DNA of 64,000 nt, taken from NCBI RefSeq assembly GCF_041821085.1, contig NZ_JBGUAZ010000003.1:372001-436000 (forward strand). The letters are read 5' to 3'. Shown here one piece after another: positions 32,244 to 40,765 of this stretch. The stretch is from Natrinema sp. HArc-T2 (GTDB lineage: Archaea; Halobacteriota; Halobacteria; Halobacteriales; Natrialbaceae). The first letter of the stretch is position 1, and each line of letters starts with the position of its first letter. The notes under the pieces are model-generated. The model was not told the DNA's origin. It ran no database searches and worked only from the letters and a program-made list of their open reading frames with translations. Both the position numbers and the translations under genes were made by a program.

Positions 32244-33040
32244 GACTCCTCACCCCCCTCGGTCTCAGCCGTCTCGTTGCTTACCACTTCCACCGACCCG
32301 GTTTCTTCGTAGTCGTCGACGGAGACGGACCAGTCGTGCTCGCCCTCGCCGAGTTGATCGCTCTCGACGGTAAACGTCATGTTCTCGGAACTCTCGCCGT
32401 CGACGGTTACGTCGCGCTGGAACGTCTGCCCCCCGATTTCGGCATTGACGGTGGTCTCGAGCGGTTCGAGTTGCCCGTTTTCGACCGTCGCGTTGACCGT
32501 GACCGTCTCGCCTGGCGCGACGGTGTCCGGTGCTTCGACGGACAGTTCGGTCAGGTCGAACTCCTCCTCGGGCTGGACGATAATCAGCCCTTCCATAGTG
32601 TGATGGAAAGAGCCACAGTATTCATGACAGATGAGGCCGTATTCGCCGGGTTCGTCGAATTCGACGGTCATCTCTGCGACCTGTCCCGGGATGGCCATCG
32701 CGTTGAGGTTCGTTCCGGGGACGTAGAAACCGTGGATGACGTCCCGGCTCGTCACGTGGAACGTAATATCGTTGTTCGCCGGAATTTCGATCGGATCGGG
32801 CTGAAAGCTGAACGTCTGGGCGACGACGTAGGCTGCATACTCGTTTTCACCGACTTGCTCGACTCGCGGTTCGCCGAACCGTTCGTCGTCGTTGAGTTCG
32901 TCCGGTGGGACTGTTCCCCCTTCGTCGTCGATCATCGAGATTCCGAGCCCGACTGAACCGAACGTGATCGTCACGATGAAGCCGACGATCAGCACCATCG
33001 CTCCTACGATCCAGAGTTTCTCGTACGTATGGATCCTCAT
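32240..33040 (-). CDS. cbaB: ba3-type cytochrome c oxidase subunit II with added C-terminal beta domain
   Basis: 266 residues from ATG 33040 (frame open to 33169). One N-terminal membrane anchor (LWIVGAMVLIVGFIVTITFG), then the CuA cupredoxin domain: His in TSRDVIHGFYVPGTNL and the CuA loop ICHEYCGSFHHTM with both Cys, His and Met. After about residue 175 comes an extra Ig-fold-like domain of about 75 residues (LSVEAPDTVAPGETVTVNATVE), a CARDB-like addition not present in typical subunit II. It accepts electrons from halocyanin or cytochrome c and passes them to subunit I. Confidence 0.92.
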   Translation of the reverse strand: MRIHTYEKLWIVGAMVLIVGFIVTITFGSVGLGISMIDDEGGTVPPDELNDDERFGEPRVEQVGENEYAAYVVAQTFSFQPDPIEIPANNDITFHVTSRDVIHGFYVPGTNLNAMAIPGQVAEMTVEFDEPGEYGLICHEYCGSFHHTMEGLIIVQPEEEFDLTELSVEAPDTVAPGETVTVNATVENGQLEPLETTVNAEIGGQTFQRDVTVDGESSENMTFTVESDQLGEGEHDWSVSVDDYEETGSVEVVSNETAETEGGEES

Positions 33041-33216
33041 AGGAGGACCACTGACACGCCCGTGCCAAACACAGTCAAGTCGTTGCCGACGAACTCGACG
33101 AAGTACGTGAACAGCCACATGAGCGTGAGGGCCACGAAATACAACGCGATGAGCGCGAGCGTGCCCCAAGGGTCATACTCGTCGTGACCGATCTCTCGCG
33201 AGACACGAGAATCCAT
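33037..33216 (-). CDS. cbaD: ba3-type oxidase small membrane subunit CbaD
   Basis: 59 residues from ATG 33216. A polar N-terminus (SREIGHDEYDPWGTLALIALYFVALTLMWLFTYFVEF) and a single strongly hydrophobic helix correspond to the small CbaD/subunit IIa. The stop overlaps the cbaB start (ATGA), so the operon order is D-B-A-C. It is divergent from the regulator at 33448. Confidence 0.72.
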   Translation of the reverse strand: MDSRVSREIGHDEYDPWGTLALIALYFVALTLMWLFTYFVEFVGNDLTVFGTGVSVVLL

Positions 33217-33447
33217 ATCGAAGGTGCCCCACGGTCGCCAAAATAACCCCTGTGGAGCGTTCGCACGCGAAATTCCGACTTGGACGGCGAAAGCATCGAT
33301 TACTGGTACTGTCGTGGGCCGAGTCAGCTGCCGAAAGCGGCGCTGACGCTGTCGATGACGTACGCCGTGGCGGCCGACGACAGCGTTTTCTCGTTCAGAG
33401 AAATCGGACTGCTTTTCATAGGGATCCCGAAACGAACTGCTATACCA

Positions 33448-33795
33448 GTGAGTGAGGACACCGATCTGTCGACACTGCTCGCAGTCCTCGACGATGAGTA
33501 CGCACGGGATATCCTCACCCACACGAGCGTCGAACCCATGTCTGCCAGTACCCTGAGCGAACGCTGTGACGCTTCTCTCCCGACGATCTATCGGCGACTC
33601 GACCGACTCGAGGAGTGTCACCTCGTCACCGAAGAGACGGAACTCGCCCAAGACGGCAACCACTACAGCGTCTACCGTGCGAACTTGGATCGGCTGGAAC
33701 TCTCGCTGGACGAGGGCTCGTTTTCACTCGAGCTAACGTATCGTGAGGAAGACGTCGCCGACAAGTTCACCCGAATGTGGGAGGGGATGCGATGA
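33448..33795 (+). CDS. ArsR-like winged-helix regulator of the DUF7521 pair
   Basis: 115 residues from GTG 33448. Winged helix at about 5-75: LSTLLAVLDDEYARDILTHTSVEPMSASTLSERCDASLPTIYRRLDRLEECHLVTEE, followed by a beta hairpin region and a short C-terminal helix. The frame is open to 33280 without similarity. It is coupled by ATGA to the DUF7521 gene and points away from the oxidase operon, whose divergent promoter it could control (inference). Confidence 0.8.
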   Translation: MSEDTDLSTLLAVLDDEYARDILTHTSVEPMSASTLSERCDASLPTIYRRLDRLEECHLVTEETELAQDGNHYSVYRANLDRLELSLDEGSFSLELTYREEDVADKFTRMWEGMR

Positions 33796-34103
33796 CGCGA
33801 TCAGTCGTACGCCTCGATGGAGCGACGCTGTTCGAGCTGTTGACCGTCGCGAGTCTCTTTCTCGTTGCACTCTTTGGCACGCTCATCGCCTATCAGGCCT
33901 ACCGGGGCTACCGCCGGAACGACGCCCGATCGATGCTGTATCTCGCCGTCGGATTACTGTTGCTGACGCTGTGTCCGTTCGTGCTCAACGTCGCGGTGAC
34001 GACGCTGATCGCCCCGGAACAGATCGTGATCGCGCTACTCGAGAACGTGAGTCGGCTGTTCGGACTGGTCGCGATCACGTACTCGTTGTACGGCCATCAC
34101 TAA
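33792..34103 (+). CDS. DUF7521 three-helix membrane protein
   Basis: 103 residues from ATG 33792, three hydrophobic segments: LFELLTVASLFLVALFGTLIAYQAYRGYRRNDARSMLYLAVGLLLLTLCPFVLN and VIALLENVSRLFGLVAITYSLY. The ATGA overlap with the winged-helix gene is the usual arrangement of this haloarchaeal pair, probably a membrane sensor or anti-factor for the regulator. No biochemical role is known. Confidence 0.8.
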   Translation: MTRSVVRLDGATLFELLTVASLFLVALFGTLIAYQAYRGYRRNDARSMLYLAVGLLLLTLCPFVLNVAVTTLIAPEQIVIALLENVSRLFGLVAITYSLYGHH

Positions 34104-34467
34104 CGGGACGTCCGGGCGAGTCGAAAACGATCTATCCGACGCTGGGATGTGTGGCGGGCCGAAGCAACTGGCGGCTATCGACTCCCGCTGGCACATCGAG
34201 GGCCGATCGACGCGACACGACCCCGCGTGAGGGGGGACGCGGGACCGTGTGGGCAGGCGTCGCGGCCCTGGGATGATCGGGATGCGGGGAGACTGGGGGA
34301 CCATCAAGCCGTTCGGTGACTGGGTTTCTCCTCCCCACTCGTTCCATCCGGTGCGATCGTATTAGTGACACGAGTGTGTTTTCAGGGTCGGAAAACGCGG
34401 TGTCGCCGTTGTATGTTCTGTGATCGCGTACCACAGGGTTCTTCGAGATCGCCACGTGAGAGGCAGT
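34104..34467. other. Intergenic region, no gene recognised
   Basis: A minus-strand frame (34132-34755) overlaps the UspA gene antisense and has no family resemblance. No repeat or RNA gene was identified. CGTATTAGTG at about 34358 is a weak TATA-like element. Confidence 0.35.
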
Positions 34468-34857
34468 ATGCACTATCTCGTGGGCACTGACTCCGTCCAC
34501 ACGACGGCGGCGATCTGTGACTATCTCGACGACCGCGCGACAGGTGACGATACCGTGACCGTGATTTCGGTTGCGCCAGCGGACGATCCGACGGCACGCC
34601 GCGATGCTGACGAGGCGCTGAACGTCGCCACCGTTCGACTCGCTGCCGTCGGCGATGTCGAGATCGACCGGCGGTCGGGATCGGGAACGCCCGCCGACGT
34701 GCTCTGTGAGGCTGCGACAGACTGTGACGCCGACGAGATCGTCATCGGGACACACAGTGGCGACCCCGATGCGACGCCCGAGGTTGGCTCGAGCACCCGT
34801 CGGCTCCTCGCGGTCGCGGATCGACCGGTCGTCGTCGTGCCGATCCCCGAACTCTAA
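34468..34857 (+). CDS. Universal-stress (UspA)-family protein
   Basis: 129 residues from ATG 34468. Rossmann-like alpha/beta: MHYLVGTDSVHTTAAICDYL at the start, a long helix with ADEALNVATVRLAAVGDVEI, GTPADVLCEAATDCDADEIVIGTHSG, and the closing GSSTRRLLAVADRPVVVVP. The typical ATP-binding GxxGxxxxxxxxxG motif is only partly kept (GTHSGDPDATPEVGSSTRR), so ATP binding is doubtful. Single gene. Confidence 0.82.
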   Translation: MHYLVGTDSVHTTAAICDYLDDRATGDDTVTVISVAPADDPTARRDADEALNVATVRLAAVGDVEIDRRSGSGTPADVLCEAATDCDADEIVIGTHSGDPDATPEVGSSTRRLLAVADRPVVVVPIPEL

Positions 34858-34869
34858 CGCACGAGCGGG

Positions 34870-35664
34870 TTAGAAGGGGAACAGCGAATCGGCTGCGAGA
34901 TCGCGCTCGATGAGTTCGATCTCGTGGCCGTCCGGGTCTTTCGTGAAGGCATACATGTTGTCGTTGCTCTCGGGGTCGCGGTAGTCGGGTGCCTCGCGTG
35001 TCATGAGCTGGTTCCAGTCGTCCTCGAGGTCGTCGACGCGGACACAGAGGTGGCCCCAGGCGTCACCCTGCTCGTAGCTGCGACCGTCGTAGTTGTAGGT
35101 GAGTTCGACGGACATCGCCTCGGGGGCAGCGTCAGTGGGCTCGACGAAGTAGTTCGCGAAGGTGTCGGCTTCCCAGCGACCGACCTCGTCGTAGCCGAAC
35201 TTGCGGGTCCAGAAGCCGAGCGCCTCGTCGGCGTCTTCGACGCGGATCATGGTGTGATCGAGCGACCAGAGCGCTCCCTCGTCGGGGTCGCGCTGGACGA
35301 GTTCGATCTCGTGGCCGTCGGGGTCCTTGACGAACGCGTAGCGACCACCACAGGATTCGGGGTCGCGGTAGTCGTCGACGCCTTCGTCCATGAGCTGCTG
35401 GTAGTAGTCCTCGAGTTCGCCCTCGGGAACGCGGACCGCAACGTGCCCCCAGGCGTCGCCCACGTCGGGCTGCTCGCCTTCGTTGTGAGTGAGCTCGAGC
35501 ATCGCGCCGTCCTCGTGCATGTCCTCGGGCCCGAGATAGACGATGGTGAAGCCGTCGCCCTCGTAGCGGTCTTTCTCCTCGTACTCGAGGTGGGTCTGAT
35601 ACCAGTCGAGCGATTCCTCGAGGTCGGCGACGCGGATCATCGTGTGGTCGAGCGTTCCGTCCAT
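34870..35664 (-). CDS. Tandem VOC (glyoxalase/dioxygenase-fold) protein
   Basis: 264 residues from ATG 35664, two homologous vicinal-oxygen-chelate domains of about 125 residues each. Each begins DHTMIRV and ends with a HEIEL segment (first LDHTMIRVADLEESLDWYQTHLEY with HEIELVQRD, second LDHTMIRVEDADEALGFWTRKFGY with HEIELIERD). His and Glu ligands of both metal sites are present. Domains A and B arose by duplication. It is usually annotated lactoylglutathione lyase or VOC-family protein; the substrate is unknown. The frame is open upstream to 35691. Confidence 0.85.
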   Translation of the reverse strand: MDGTLDHTMIRVADLEESLDWYQTHLEYEEKDRYEGDGFTIVYLGPEDMHEDGAMLELTHNEGEQPDVGDAWGHVAVRVPEGELEDYYQQLMDEGVDDYRDPESCGGRYAFVKDPDGHEIELVQRDPDEGALWSLDHTMIRVEDADEALGFWTRKFGYDEVGRWEADTFANYFVEPTDAAPEAMSVELTYNYDGRSYEQGDAWGHLCVRVDDLEDDWNQLMTREAPDYRDPESNDNMYAFTKDPDGHEIELIERDLAADSLFPF

Positions 35665-35712
35665 ACCCCAGTAGAAGCCTGCGCGCTCCAAAAAATTGGC
35701 GGCTGCGGTTGT

Positions 35713-37410
35713 CTACTCGGCCCCGTCGGGCGACTCCGCGGTCGTCTCAGGTCCGCGGTGGTCGATGTCTGCCGTCGTCTGCGTGGCAACTGGCTCGAGG
35801 TCCTTTCGGTCGGCGTCGAATCTCGAGAGGCCAACGACGAGGCCGACGAGGGCGACGACGCCCAGCGGCAGGAAGACGACCGCGGGCACGCCCAGATAAC
35901 CGTTGAGCAGGTAACAGCCCACGACGACGACGAAGACGGTCGCGGCGTAGGGCAGTTGCGTCCGCACGTGGTCGATCAGGTCGGCTCCGCTGAACGTCGC
36001 CGAGAGCACCGTCGTATCGGAGATGGGTGAGGCGTGATCGCCGAAGATCGCACCGGAGAAGACGGCACCGACGGCGACCGGGACGAGCTCGAATCCCGTT
36101 CCGAACTCGTAGGCGACCTGCACGGCGATGGGCGTGACCAGCCCCATCGTCGCCCACGACGACCCCATCGTGAACGCGACGAAGGCGGCGACGAACAGGA
36201 TGAGCACGGGAAGCAGTTCCGCCGACAGGTAGCCCTGCGCGAGCCCGGCGACGTAGTCGCCCGTGCCGAGCGTGTCCGCGACGCTGCTGATCGTCCAGGC
36301 GAGGACGAGGATCGTCACCGCCGTCAGCATGATGCCGAAGCCGTCGAGAACGGTGTCGACGGCCTCTCCGATGTCGAACAGCCCGTAGGCGAGCCCGAGG
36401 AGGATCGCCGAGACGACCATGGCGAACGATCCCCAGGTCAGCGCCGTCGCGAAGTCGCCCGCGCCGACGATATCGATCAACACCTGCGTGAGCCCCGTCT
36501 CGTTCGCAGCCGCGCCGATCGCCGTCGGCGCTCCCGCTTCGGCCTGGCTCGAGATCCACGACTGGTAGCCCGTCCAGAACGCACTCGCGAGCGTCACCGC
36601 GATCAGGACGACGACGGGCGCGAAGAAGATCCGAAGCATCGGCCGCTGATCGATCGGCGCGCCCAGTTCCTCCTCGACCTTCTGCAGGGGCTGTGCGTCC
36701 TCACGGTTGACATTGCCGGTCGTCCACGACCGGTGTTCGGCGTCGAGCATCTCGCCGTAGTCCCGACCGGTGAAGACGATGATCCCGACCATGACGATCG
36801 CTAACAGCGCGTACGTGTTGTAGGGGATCGACCGGACGAACGTCGCGAACGCGGTCGGCGCTTCCTCCGCGACGCCCATGCTCTCGTAGGCGTCGCTGAT
36901 CAGCGAGAGCTGGAACGCGACCCAACTCGAGATACCGAGCGTCGCAACGGGGGCGGCCGTCGAGTCGACGATGTAGGCGAGTTTCTCGCGGGAGATCCGC
37001 AACTCGTCGGAGATCTCGCGCATCGTGCTCCCGACGATCGCCGTGTTGGCGTAGTCGTCGAAGAACATGGCAATCCCCAAAATCCATGTGGTCATCCCGA
37101 CGGTCCGCTGGCTCTCTAAGTGATCCGTCGCCCACTCGCGGACGGCGAGCGCGCCGCCGAGCCGCCAGATGAGTGCAACGCCCGATCCTAACAGAAGCGT
37201 GAAGACGAGGATCTGGACGTGAAACCCATCGTCGACGATGATCGCGGCGACGATCCAGTCGAAGGTCTGTCCGATGCCGAGGCTCTCGGTGTAGATGACC
37301 GCCCCCGACCAGATGCCAAGAAACAGCGACAGCATCGGCCGGCGAGTCACGATCGCGAGACCGATCGCGAGCAGCGGGGGAACGAGCGAGAGCGCGCCGA
37401 ACTCTGCCAT
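35713..37410 (-). CDS. NhaC-family sodium/proton antiporter
   Basis: 565 residues with about 12-13 membrane helices. The NhaC family is recognised by FFDDYANTAIVGSTMREISDELRISREKLAYIVDSTAAPVATLGISSWVAFQL and TMGSSWATMGLVTPIAVQVAYEF, and FGDHASPISDTTVLSATFSGADLIDHVRTQLPYA. It exchanges Na+ for H+ (or another amine or carboxylate substrate in some members) across the cytoplasmic membrane. The tail is acidic and Thr/Asp rich. It converges on the VOC gene. Confidence 0.9.
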   Translation of the reverse strand: MAEFGALSLVPPLLAIGLAIVTRRPMLSLFLGIWSGAVIYTESLGIGQTFDWIVAAIIVDDGFHVQILVFTLLLGSGVALIWRLGGALAVREWATDHLESQRTVGMTTWILGIAMFFDDYANTAIVGSTMREISDELRISREKLAYIVDSTAAPVATLGISSWVAFQLSLISDAYESMGVAEEAPTAFATFVRSIPYNTYALLAIVMVGIIVFTGRDYGEMLDAEHRSWTTGNVNREDAQPLQKVEEELGAPIDQRPMLRIFFAPVVVLIAVTLASAFWTGYQSWISSQAEAGAPTAIGAAANETGLTQVLIDIVGAGDFATALTWGSFAMVVSAILLGLAYGLFDIGEAVDTVLDGFGIMLTAVTILVLAWTISSVADTLGTGDYVAGLAQGYLSAELLPVLILFVAAFVAFTMGSSWATMGLVTPIAVQVAYEFGTGFELVPVAVGAVFSGAIFGDHASPISDTTVLSATFSGADLIDHVRTQLPYAATVFVVVVGCYLLNGYLGVPAVVFLPLGVVALVGLVVGLSRFDADRKDLEPVATQTTADIDHRGPETTAESPDGAE

Positions 37411-37634
37411 AACTACCTAGTCGTCGGGTCGCCGGATATGCTTCACCGTTCCGATCCAACTCCTGTCTCATCAATAATCACGCACGATAGCATCCGTGAT
37501 GATCGTGCTGGTCTGCCCCGAGACAACCCGTCTCGAAAATAAGGATTATACTATTGTCACAATGGGCGTCTTAATTCGACTCGAGGCATCGAACACGAAT
37601 CAGTGCCGGCGCTCCGACGACGGGCCGACCGCGA

Positions 37635-38747
37635 CTATCGTCGCAGAATCAGCTTCAGCACGTCTTCGTCCTCGAGGACGTGGTCCATCCCGACCTGCTG
37701 TTCGTCGTGGGTCGCGCTGGGGCCGCTGACGCGGGCAAAGCGGAAGCGTTCTTCCATCTCGCCGCCGAGTTTCTCGATCGCTTCGCCGACGGTGGCACCT
37801 TCCTCGATTACGAGTGGTTCCTCCCAGTCGACGCCACGACCGGGTTTGTCCATGTACACTCTGATGAGACCGAGGTTCTCCCAGATGCGGTCTTTGAGTG
37901 CCTCGAGCCCCTTCTCCTTCTCGGCGCTGATGAAGGTGACTTCCTCGGGGTCGAGGTCGCGCTCGCGCAACTGCTCGTCGACGGTCTCTTTGTAGTCCGG
38001 CTGGATCAGGTCGACCTTGTTGACGCAGGTGATCGAGGGGATGTACTCGCGGTTGTCCATCAGGCCGTCGACCAGCCGGTCGATGGTGACGTTTTCCTGC
38101 AGGTTGAGGTCGGCGTTGACGTAGCCCTGATCACGGAGCACGTCCTGAATCGTCTTCTCGTCTAGGTCCTGGTCGGTGCTCGAGGTGATCTTGATCCCGT
38201 CTTTGATCTTCGGGCGGACGGTGACCCGTGGCGGCTCCTGGTCGACGCGAATGTTGATGTCGTACAGTTCCTTCTGCAGGCGGTCGTACTGCTCGATCTC
38301 GAACACCGAGAGGACGTAGATGATCAGGTCGGCGTTGCGGACGACCGCCAGCACCTGCTGCCCGTCGCCTTTCCCTGTCGCCGCGCCCTCGATCAGCCCC
38401 GGCACGTCGAGCAACTGGATGTTCGCGCCGCGGTGGTTGAGCATCCCTGGATTGACGTCCAGCGTCGTGAACTCGTAGGAGCCGGTCTCGCTCTCGGCGT
38501 TGGTCAGCGAGTTCAACATCGACGATTTGCCGACGCTCGGAAAGCCAACCAGCGCGACGGTCGCATCGCCGTGTTTCTCGACGGAGTAGCCACCACCGCC
38601 GCCAGAGCCCGACTGCTGTTTCTCGAGTTTCTCCTTTTTCTCCGCGAGCTTGGACTTCAGCCGGCCGATGTGGGCCTCCGTCGACTTGTTGTAGGGCGTG
38701 TTGGCGATTTCTTCCTCGATTGCCTCGATTTCATCCTCGAGCCCCAT
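37635..38747 (-). CDS. DRG-family GTPase (OBG-HflX superfamily, with TGS domain)
   Basis: 370 residues from ATG 38747. Coiled-coil start (EDEIEAIEEEIANTPYNKSTEAHIGRLKSKLAEKKEKLEKQ), G1 at GFPSVGKSS, G3 at LLDVPGLIEGAATGKGDG, G4 at CVNKVDLIQ, G5 at FISAEKEKG, with the S5D2L insert, then a C-terminal TGS domain (IRVYMDKPGRGVDWEEPLVIEEGATVGEAIEKL). DRG proteins are translation-associated GTPases found in all archaea and eukaryotes. The frame is open to 38927 but the family N-terminus begins at MGLEDEI. Confidence 0.94.
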   Translation of the reverse strand: MGLEDEIEAIEEEIANTPYNKSTEAHIGRLKSKLAEKKEKLEKQQSGSGGGGGYSVEKHGDATVALVGFPSVGKSSMLNSLTNAESETGSYEFTTLDVNPGMLNHRGANIQLLDVPGLIEGAATGKGDGQQVLAVVRNADLIIYVLSVFEIEQYDRLQKELYDINIRVDQEPPRVTVRPKIKDGIKITSSTDQDLDEKTIQDVLRDQGYVNADLNLQENVTIDRLVDGLMDNREYIPSITCVNKVDLIQPDYKETVDEQLRERDLDPEEVTFISAEKEKGLEALKDRIWENLGLIRVYMDKPGRGVDWEEPLVIEEGATVGEAIEKLGGEMEERFRFARVSGPSATHDEQQVGMDHVLEDEDVLKLILRR

Positions 38748-38895
38748 TTGTCCGTACACAACCGGTCGGGCCGAAAAACCCTTTCGAGACCCGCACGCCG
38801 TGGCGGATCGATGGACTCGATTGGACACGTCGCCTGAATTACCAATGCTAACGGGTTTCGACACACATAAGCGACGGGCAAGCAACTGAGCAACT

Positions 38896-39099
38896 ATGCC
38901 AGACGCATCGCAGCTGCGCGACAGCACCCAGATCGTCCTCCCACGGGAGGCCCTCGATGGGCTCGAGGCGCAGCTCGATGACGTGTGTACGGTCTCCGTC
39001 TTCGCCGAGGGCGACGACTACTGCCGAATCATCGGGAGCCCGGTCGAGATCAAACGGGCCAGTGAGTTCCTGGCTCGACACGGAGTCAACGTGCGCTGA
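38896..39099 (+). CDS. Small conserved haloarchaeal protein (VNG_1110C-like)
   Basis: 67 residues: STQIVLPREALDGLEAQLDDVCTVSVFAEGDDYCRIIGSPVEIKRASEFLARHGVNV. A compact alpha/beta fold is likely. I recall it as the family named after VNG_1110C; function unknown. A possible TATA element (CACATAA, 38864-38870) sits 28 nt before ATG 38896, so the gene is probably leaderless. It is divergent from the DRG gene. Confidence 0.7.
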   Translation: MPDASQLRDSTQIVLPREALDGLEAQLDDVCTVSVFAEGDDYCRIIGSPVEIKRASEFLARHGVNVR

Positions 39100-39283
39100 G
39101 TGCTGGAAAGTGCCAGCACTACGACACACCAATCACGACACCGCATCCGTCTTCTGTGGGTGGTCATCGAATTTCGAACCGCCGACAGTCCTGTCAGAAG
39201 CGAGGTGCAGACGACGAGCGCCACGAGCGTCTCGAGTGTGAAATGCCGCTGTGATCGGTCGCGACCGGTCGAAACCAGAATGC

Positions 39284-39290
39284 CTATATT
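39284..39290 (+). promoter_or_regulatory. TATA element of the metal-regulated small operon
   Basis: CTATATT centred 25 nt before ATG 39312; the operator-like palindrome sits between them, over the expected transcription start. Confidence 0.5.
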
Positions 39291-39292
39291 GA

Positions 39293-39308
39293 TTTAGGCC
39301 TGCCTAAA
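39293..39308. promoter_or_regulatory. DtxR/Idr-type metal-regulator operator
   Basis: TTTAGG-CCTG-CCTAAA: perfect 6-bp inverted repeat with 4-bp spacer. TTAGG...CCTAA half-sites are typical of the DtxR/MntR/IdeR family, and archaeal Idr/SirR proteins are known to bind such sites. It lies just after a TATA element and just before ATG 39312, so a bound repressor would block initiation. Confidence 0.65.
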
Positions 39309-39311
39309 ACC

Positions 39312-39434
39312 ATGGCCGAGAAGCCGACCGGGAAGACAGAATCGGGGTGTCGGAACCAGTCCGGGGGCAACAGTAGACTCATCGCGAGACCGATCCAAGT
39401 TGACTGTTCGAACGACAAGGTGTGTCGCCCGTGA
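39312..39434 (+). CDS. Small Cys-rich protein coupled to the next gene
   Basis: 40-residue frame from ATG 39312: starts MAEKPTGKTESGCRNQSGGN and contains three Cys (GCRNQ, VDCSNDKVC). Its TGA (39432-39434) overlaps GTG 39431 of the next gene as GTGA. Together with the operator and TATA element immediately upstream, this argues for a real gene, although I recognise no family and codon statistics over 40 codons mean little. Confidence 0.5.
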   Translation: MAEKPTGKTESGCRNQSGGNSRLIARPIQVDCSNDKVCRP

Positions 39435-39934
39435 CCCGCGAGACGACGTCCGAAACGCCCGAGTACACGACGCCGGTCGAGACGATCAGGGCGGCGCGCG
39501 ACACCGTCTCTTCCGTACGAAGCGCCGACGGTGGCTTCGTCGTCTCCTGTCGCGAGTCGGGGATTCGACCCGCACCGGTCACGGACGCACGATTCGACAC
39601 CCACGCCGATGCCCAGCGAGCCTGTGACGCTGCTCGCCGCTACCGTGATGCGATGCGGACGCTGGACCCGTCGCTGTCGCGGTACGACCTCGTCGTCTCG
39701 CCGATCGACGAAACCGCACTCGAGGTCGCGAGCGTTCGCGAACAGACTGACCGGCGACGTGCGAACGGACTCCCCGCGTCGCAACGGACCGTGACGCTCG
39801 CCGGAACCGGCAGTGACGAGTGGCTCCGCGTCGAGAACGGCCCGGTCGTTCACTTCACCGGCCCCGATTCGCTGCTCGACGACGAAGTCATCGCACGGCA
39901 ACTACGATCGAAACTTGACGAGAAACGCGGCTGA
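39431..39934 (+). CDS. Conserved haloarchaeal protein (DUF7552-like), second gene of metal-regulated operon
   Basis: 167 residues from GTG 39431 (GTG 39422 is an alternative, and no ATG is near). The N-terminal half, TPVETIRAARDTVSSVRSADGGFVVSCRESGIRPAPVTDARFDTHADAQRACDAARRYRDAMR, is followed by DLVVSPIDETALEVASVREQT and a C-terminal VTLAGTGSDEWLRVENGPVVHF domain. It resembles a haloarchaea-specific family (DUF7552, from memory). No catalytic motif is clear. Co-transcription with the Cys-rich ORF under the upstream metal operator suggests a metal-linked job. Confidence 0.68.
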   Translation: MTRETTSETPEYTTPVETIRAARDTVSSVRSADGGFVVSCRESGIRPAPVTDARFDTHADAQRACDAARRYRDAMRTLDPSLSRYDLVVSPIDETALEVASVREQTDRRRANGLPASQRTVTLAGTGSDEWLRVENGPVVHFTGPDSLLDDEVIARQLRSKLDEKRG

Positions 39935-40024
39935 TCCTCGCCCGTCTCTCCATCGGCGGGACAGGTCAGCGCGGAGCCGAAAACGCGCTCGCGGTGGCGC
40001 TCAGACAGCCGTGCCGCGTTATCA

Positions 40025-40085
40025 CTCCGGATGTGTCGGCGCGTCGAACCTACCCCGGACGAGCGGCTTCGCGACGTGGCGACGG
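40025..40085 (-). pseudogene. Displaced copy of the tiaS 3' end
   Basis: 61 bp matching 40771-40831, the coding sequence of the TiaS C-terminus, at about 85% identity in the same orientation. Read on the minus strand it still encodes a fragment like the last 20 residues of TiaS. It is not connected to any start codon or long frame. The UspA gene and a dispersed repeat lie between this copy and the true tiaS end. Confidence 0.7.
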
Positions 40086-40203
40086 AGCATACATCGGTAT
40101 ATGGGGTCGCTCGGCTACCACTACCCCGCTACGGTCGATACTGAGCTATCACGTCTGCTTACAGTCACGGCAGACCCTTGCCTGCCCGGCGTCTACGTGG
40201 ACT

Positions 40204-40608
40204 ATGACTCGCGTCTTGGTTCCGATCGACGGCTCCTCGAAATCTACCGACGCACTCGAGGAAGCGTTCGACCTGTTTCCCGACGCCGAGATTCACGTCT
40301 TGCACGTCATTCAGGTCACACGGGTCCCGTCGGACCCGGAGACGACGCCCTACGAATACGCCAAAGAAAACGGGCAAGCGTTTCTCGAGGACGCGGCGAC
40401 GACCGCCGATACACACGGTCGAGAGATCAAAACGGCGCTCATCGAGGGCCATTCCGCCCGAACGATCCACCGGTATATCGACGAGCACGACATCGATCAC
40501 GTCGTGATGGGCAGTACCGGTCGGTCCGGGATGTCGAGAGTCCTGCTCGGCAGCGTCGCGGAGGCGGTCACCCGTCGCTCTCCCGTTTCGGTCACGATCG
40601 TTCGGTGA
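40204..40608 (+). CDS. Universal-stress (UspA)-family protein with intact ATP motif
   Basis: 134 residues from ATG 40204. TRVLVPIDGSSKSTDALEEAFDLF, HVLHVIQ, then a helix with FLEDAATTADTHGREIKTALIEG, IDEHDIDHVVMGSTGRSGMSRVLLGSVAEAVTRRSPVSVTIV. The last part contains the G-x2-G-x9-G-[ST] ATP-binding motif in full, unlike the UspA protein at 34468. A single gene, lying between the two copies of the tiaS 3' end. Confidence 0.9.
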   Translation: MTRVLVPIDGSSKSTDALEEAFDLFPDAEIHVLHVIQVTRVPSDPETTPYEYAKENGQAFLEDAATTADTHGREIKTALIEGHSARTIHRYIDEHDIDHVVMGSTGRSGMSRVLLGSVAEAVTRRSPVSVTIVR

Positions 40609-40654
40609 TGGGCTCGTATCGACGTTGCAAGCCACGTCATACGAACCACTGCAA

Positions 40655-40733
40655 TACGCCTCCTGTCAGCTGGTGCCGGTGGGCCCGCGACCTCTCCTGC
40701 AGGTCTCCGGTCACTCGATGCAGGGGACCGTAT
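40655..40733. repeat. Dispersed palindromic intergenic repeat, copy 3
   Basis: Aligns end to end with the reverse complement of copy 5 (46145-46228): CTGTCAGCTGGTGCCGGTGG at 40663, core GGGCCCGCGACC, then CCGGTCACTCG, ending GGACCGTAT. It lies between the UspA gene and tiaS. Confidence 0.7.
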
Positions 40734-40765
40734 CACCAGTTCTCCTTCGAACGACGACCCGTCGT

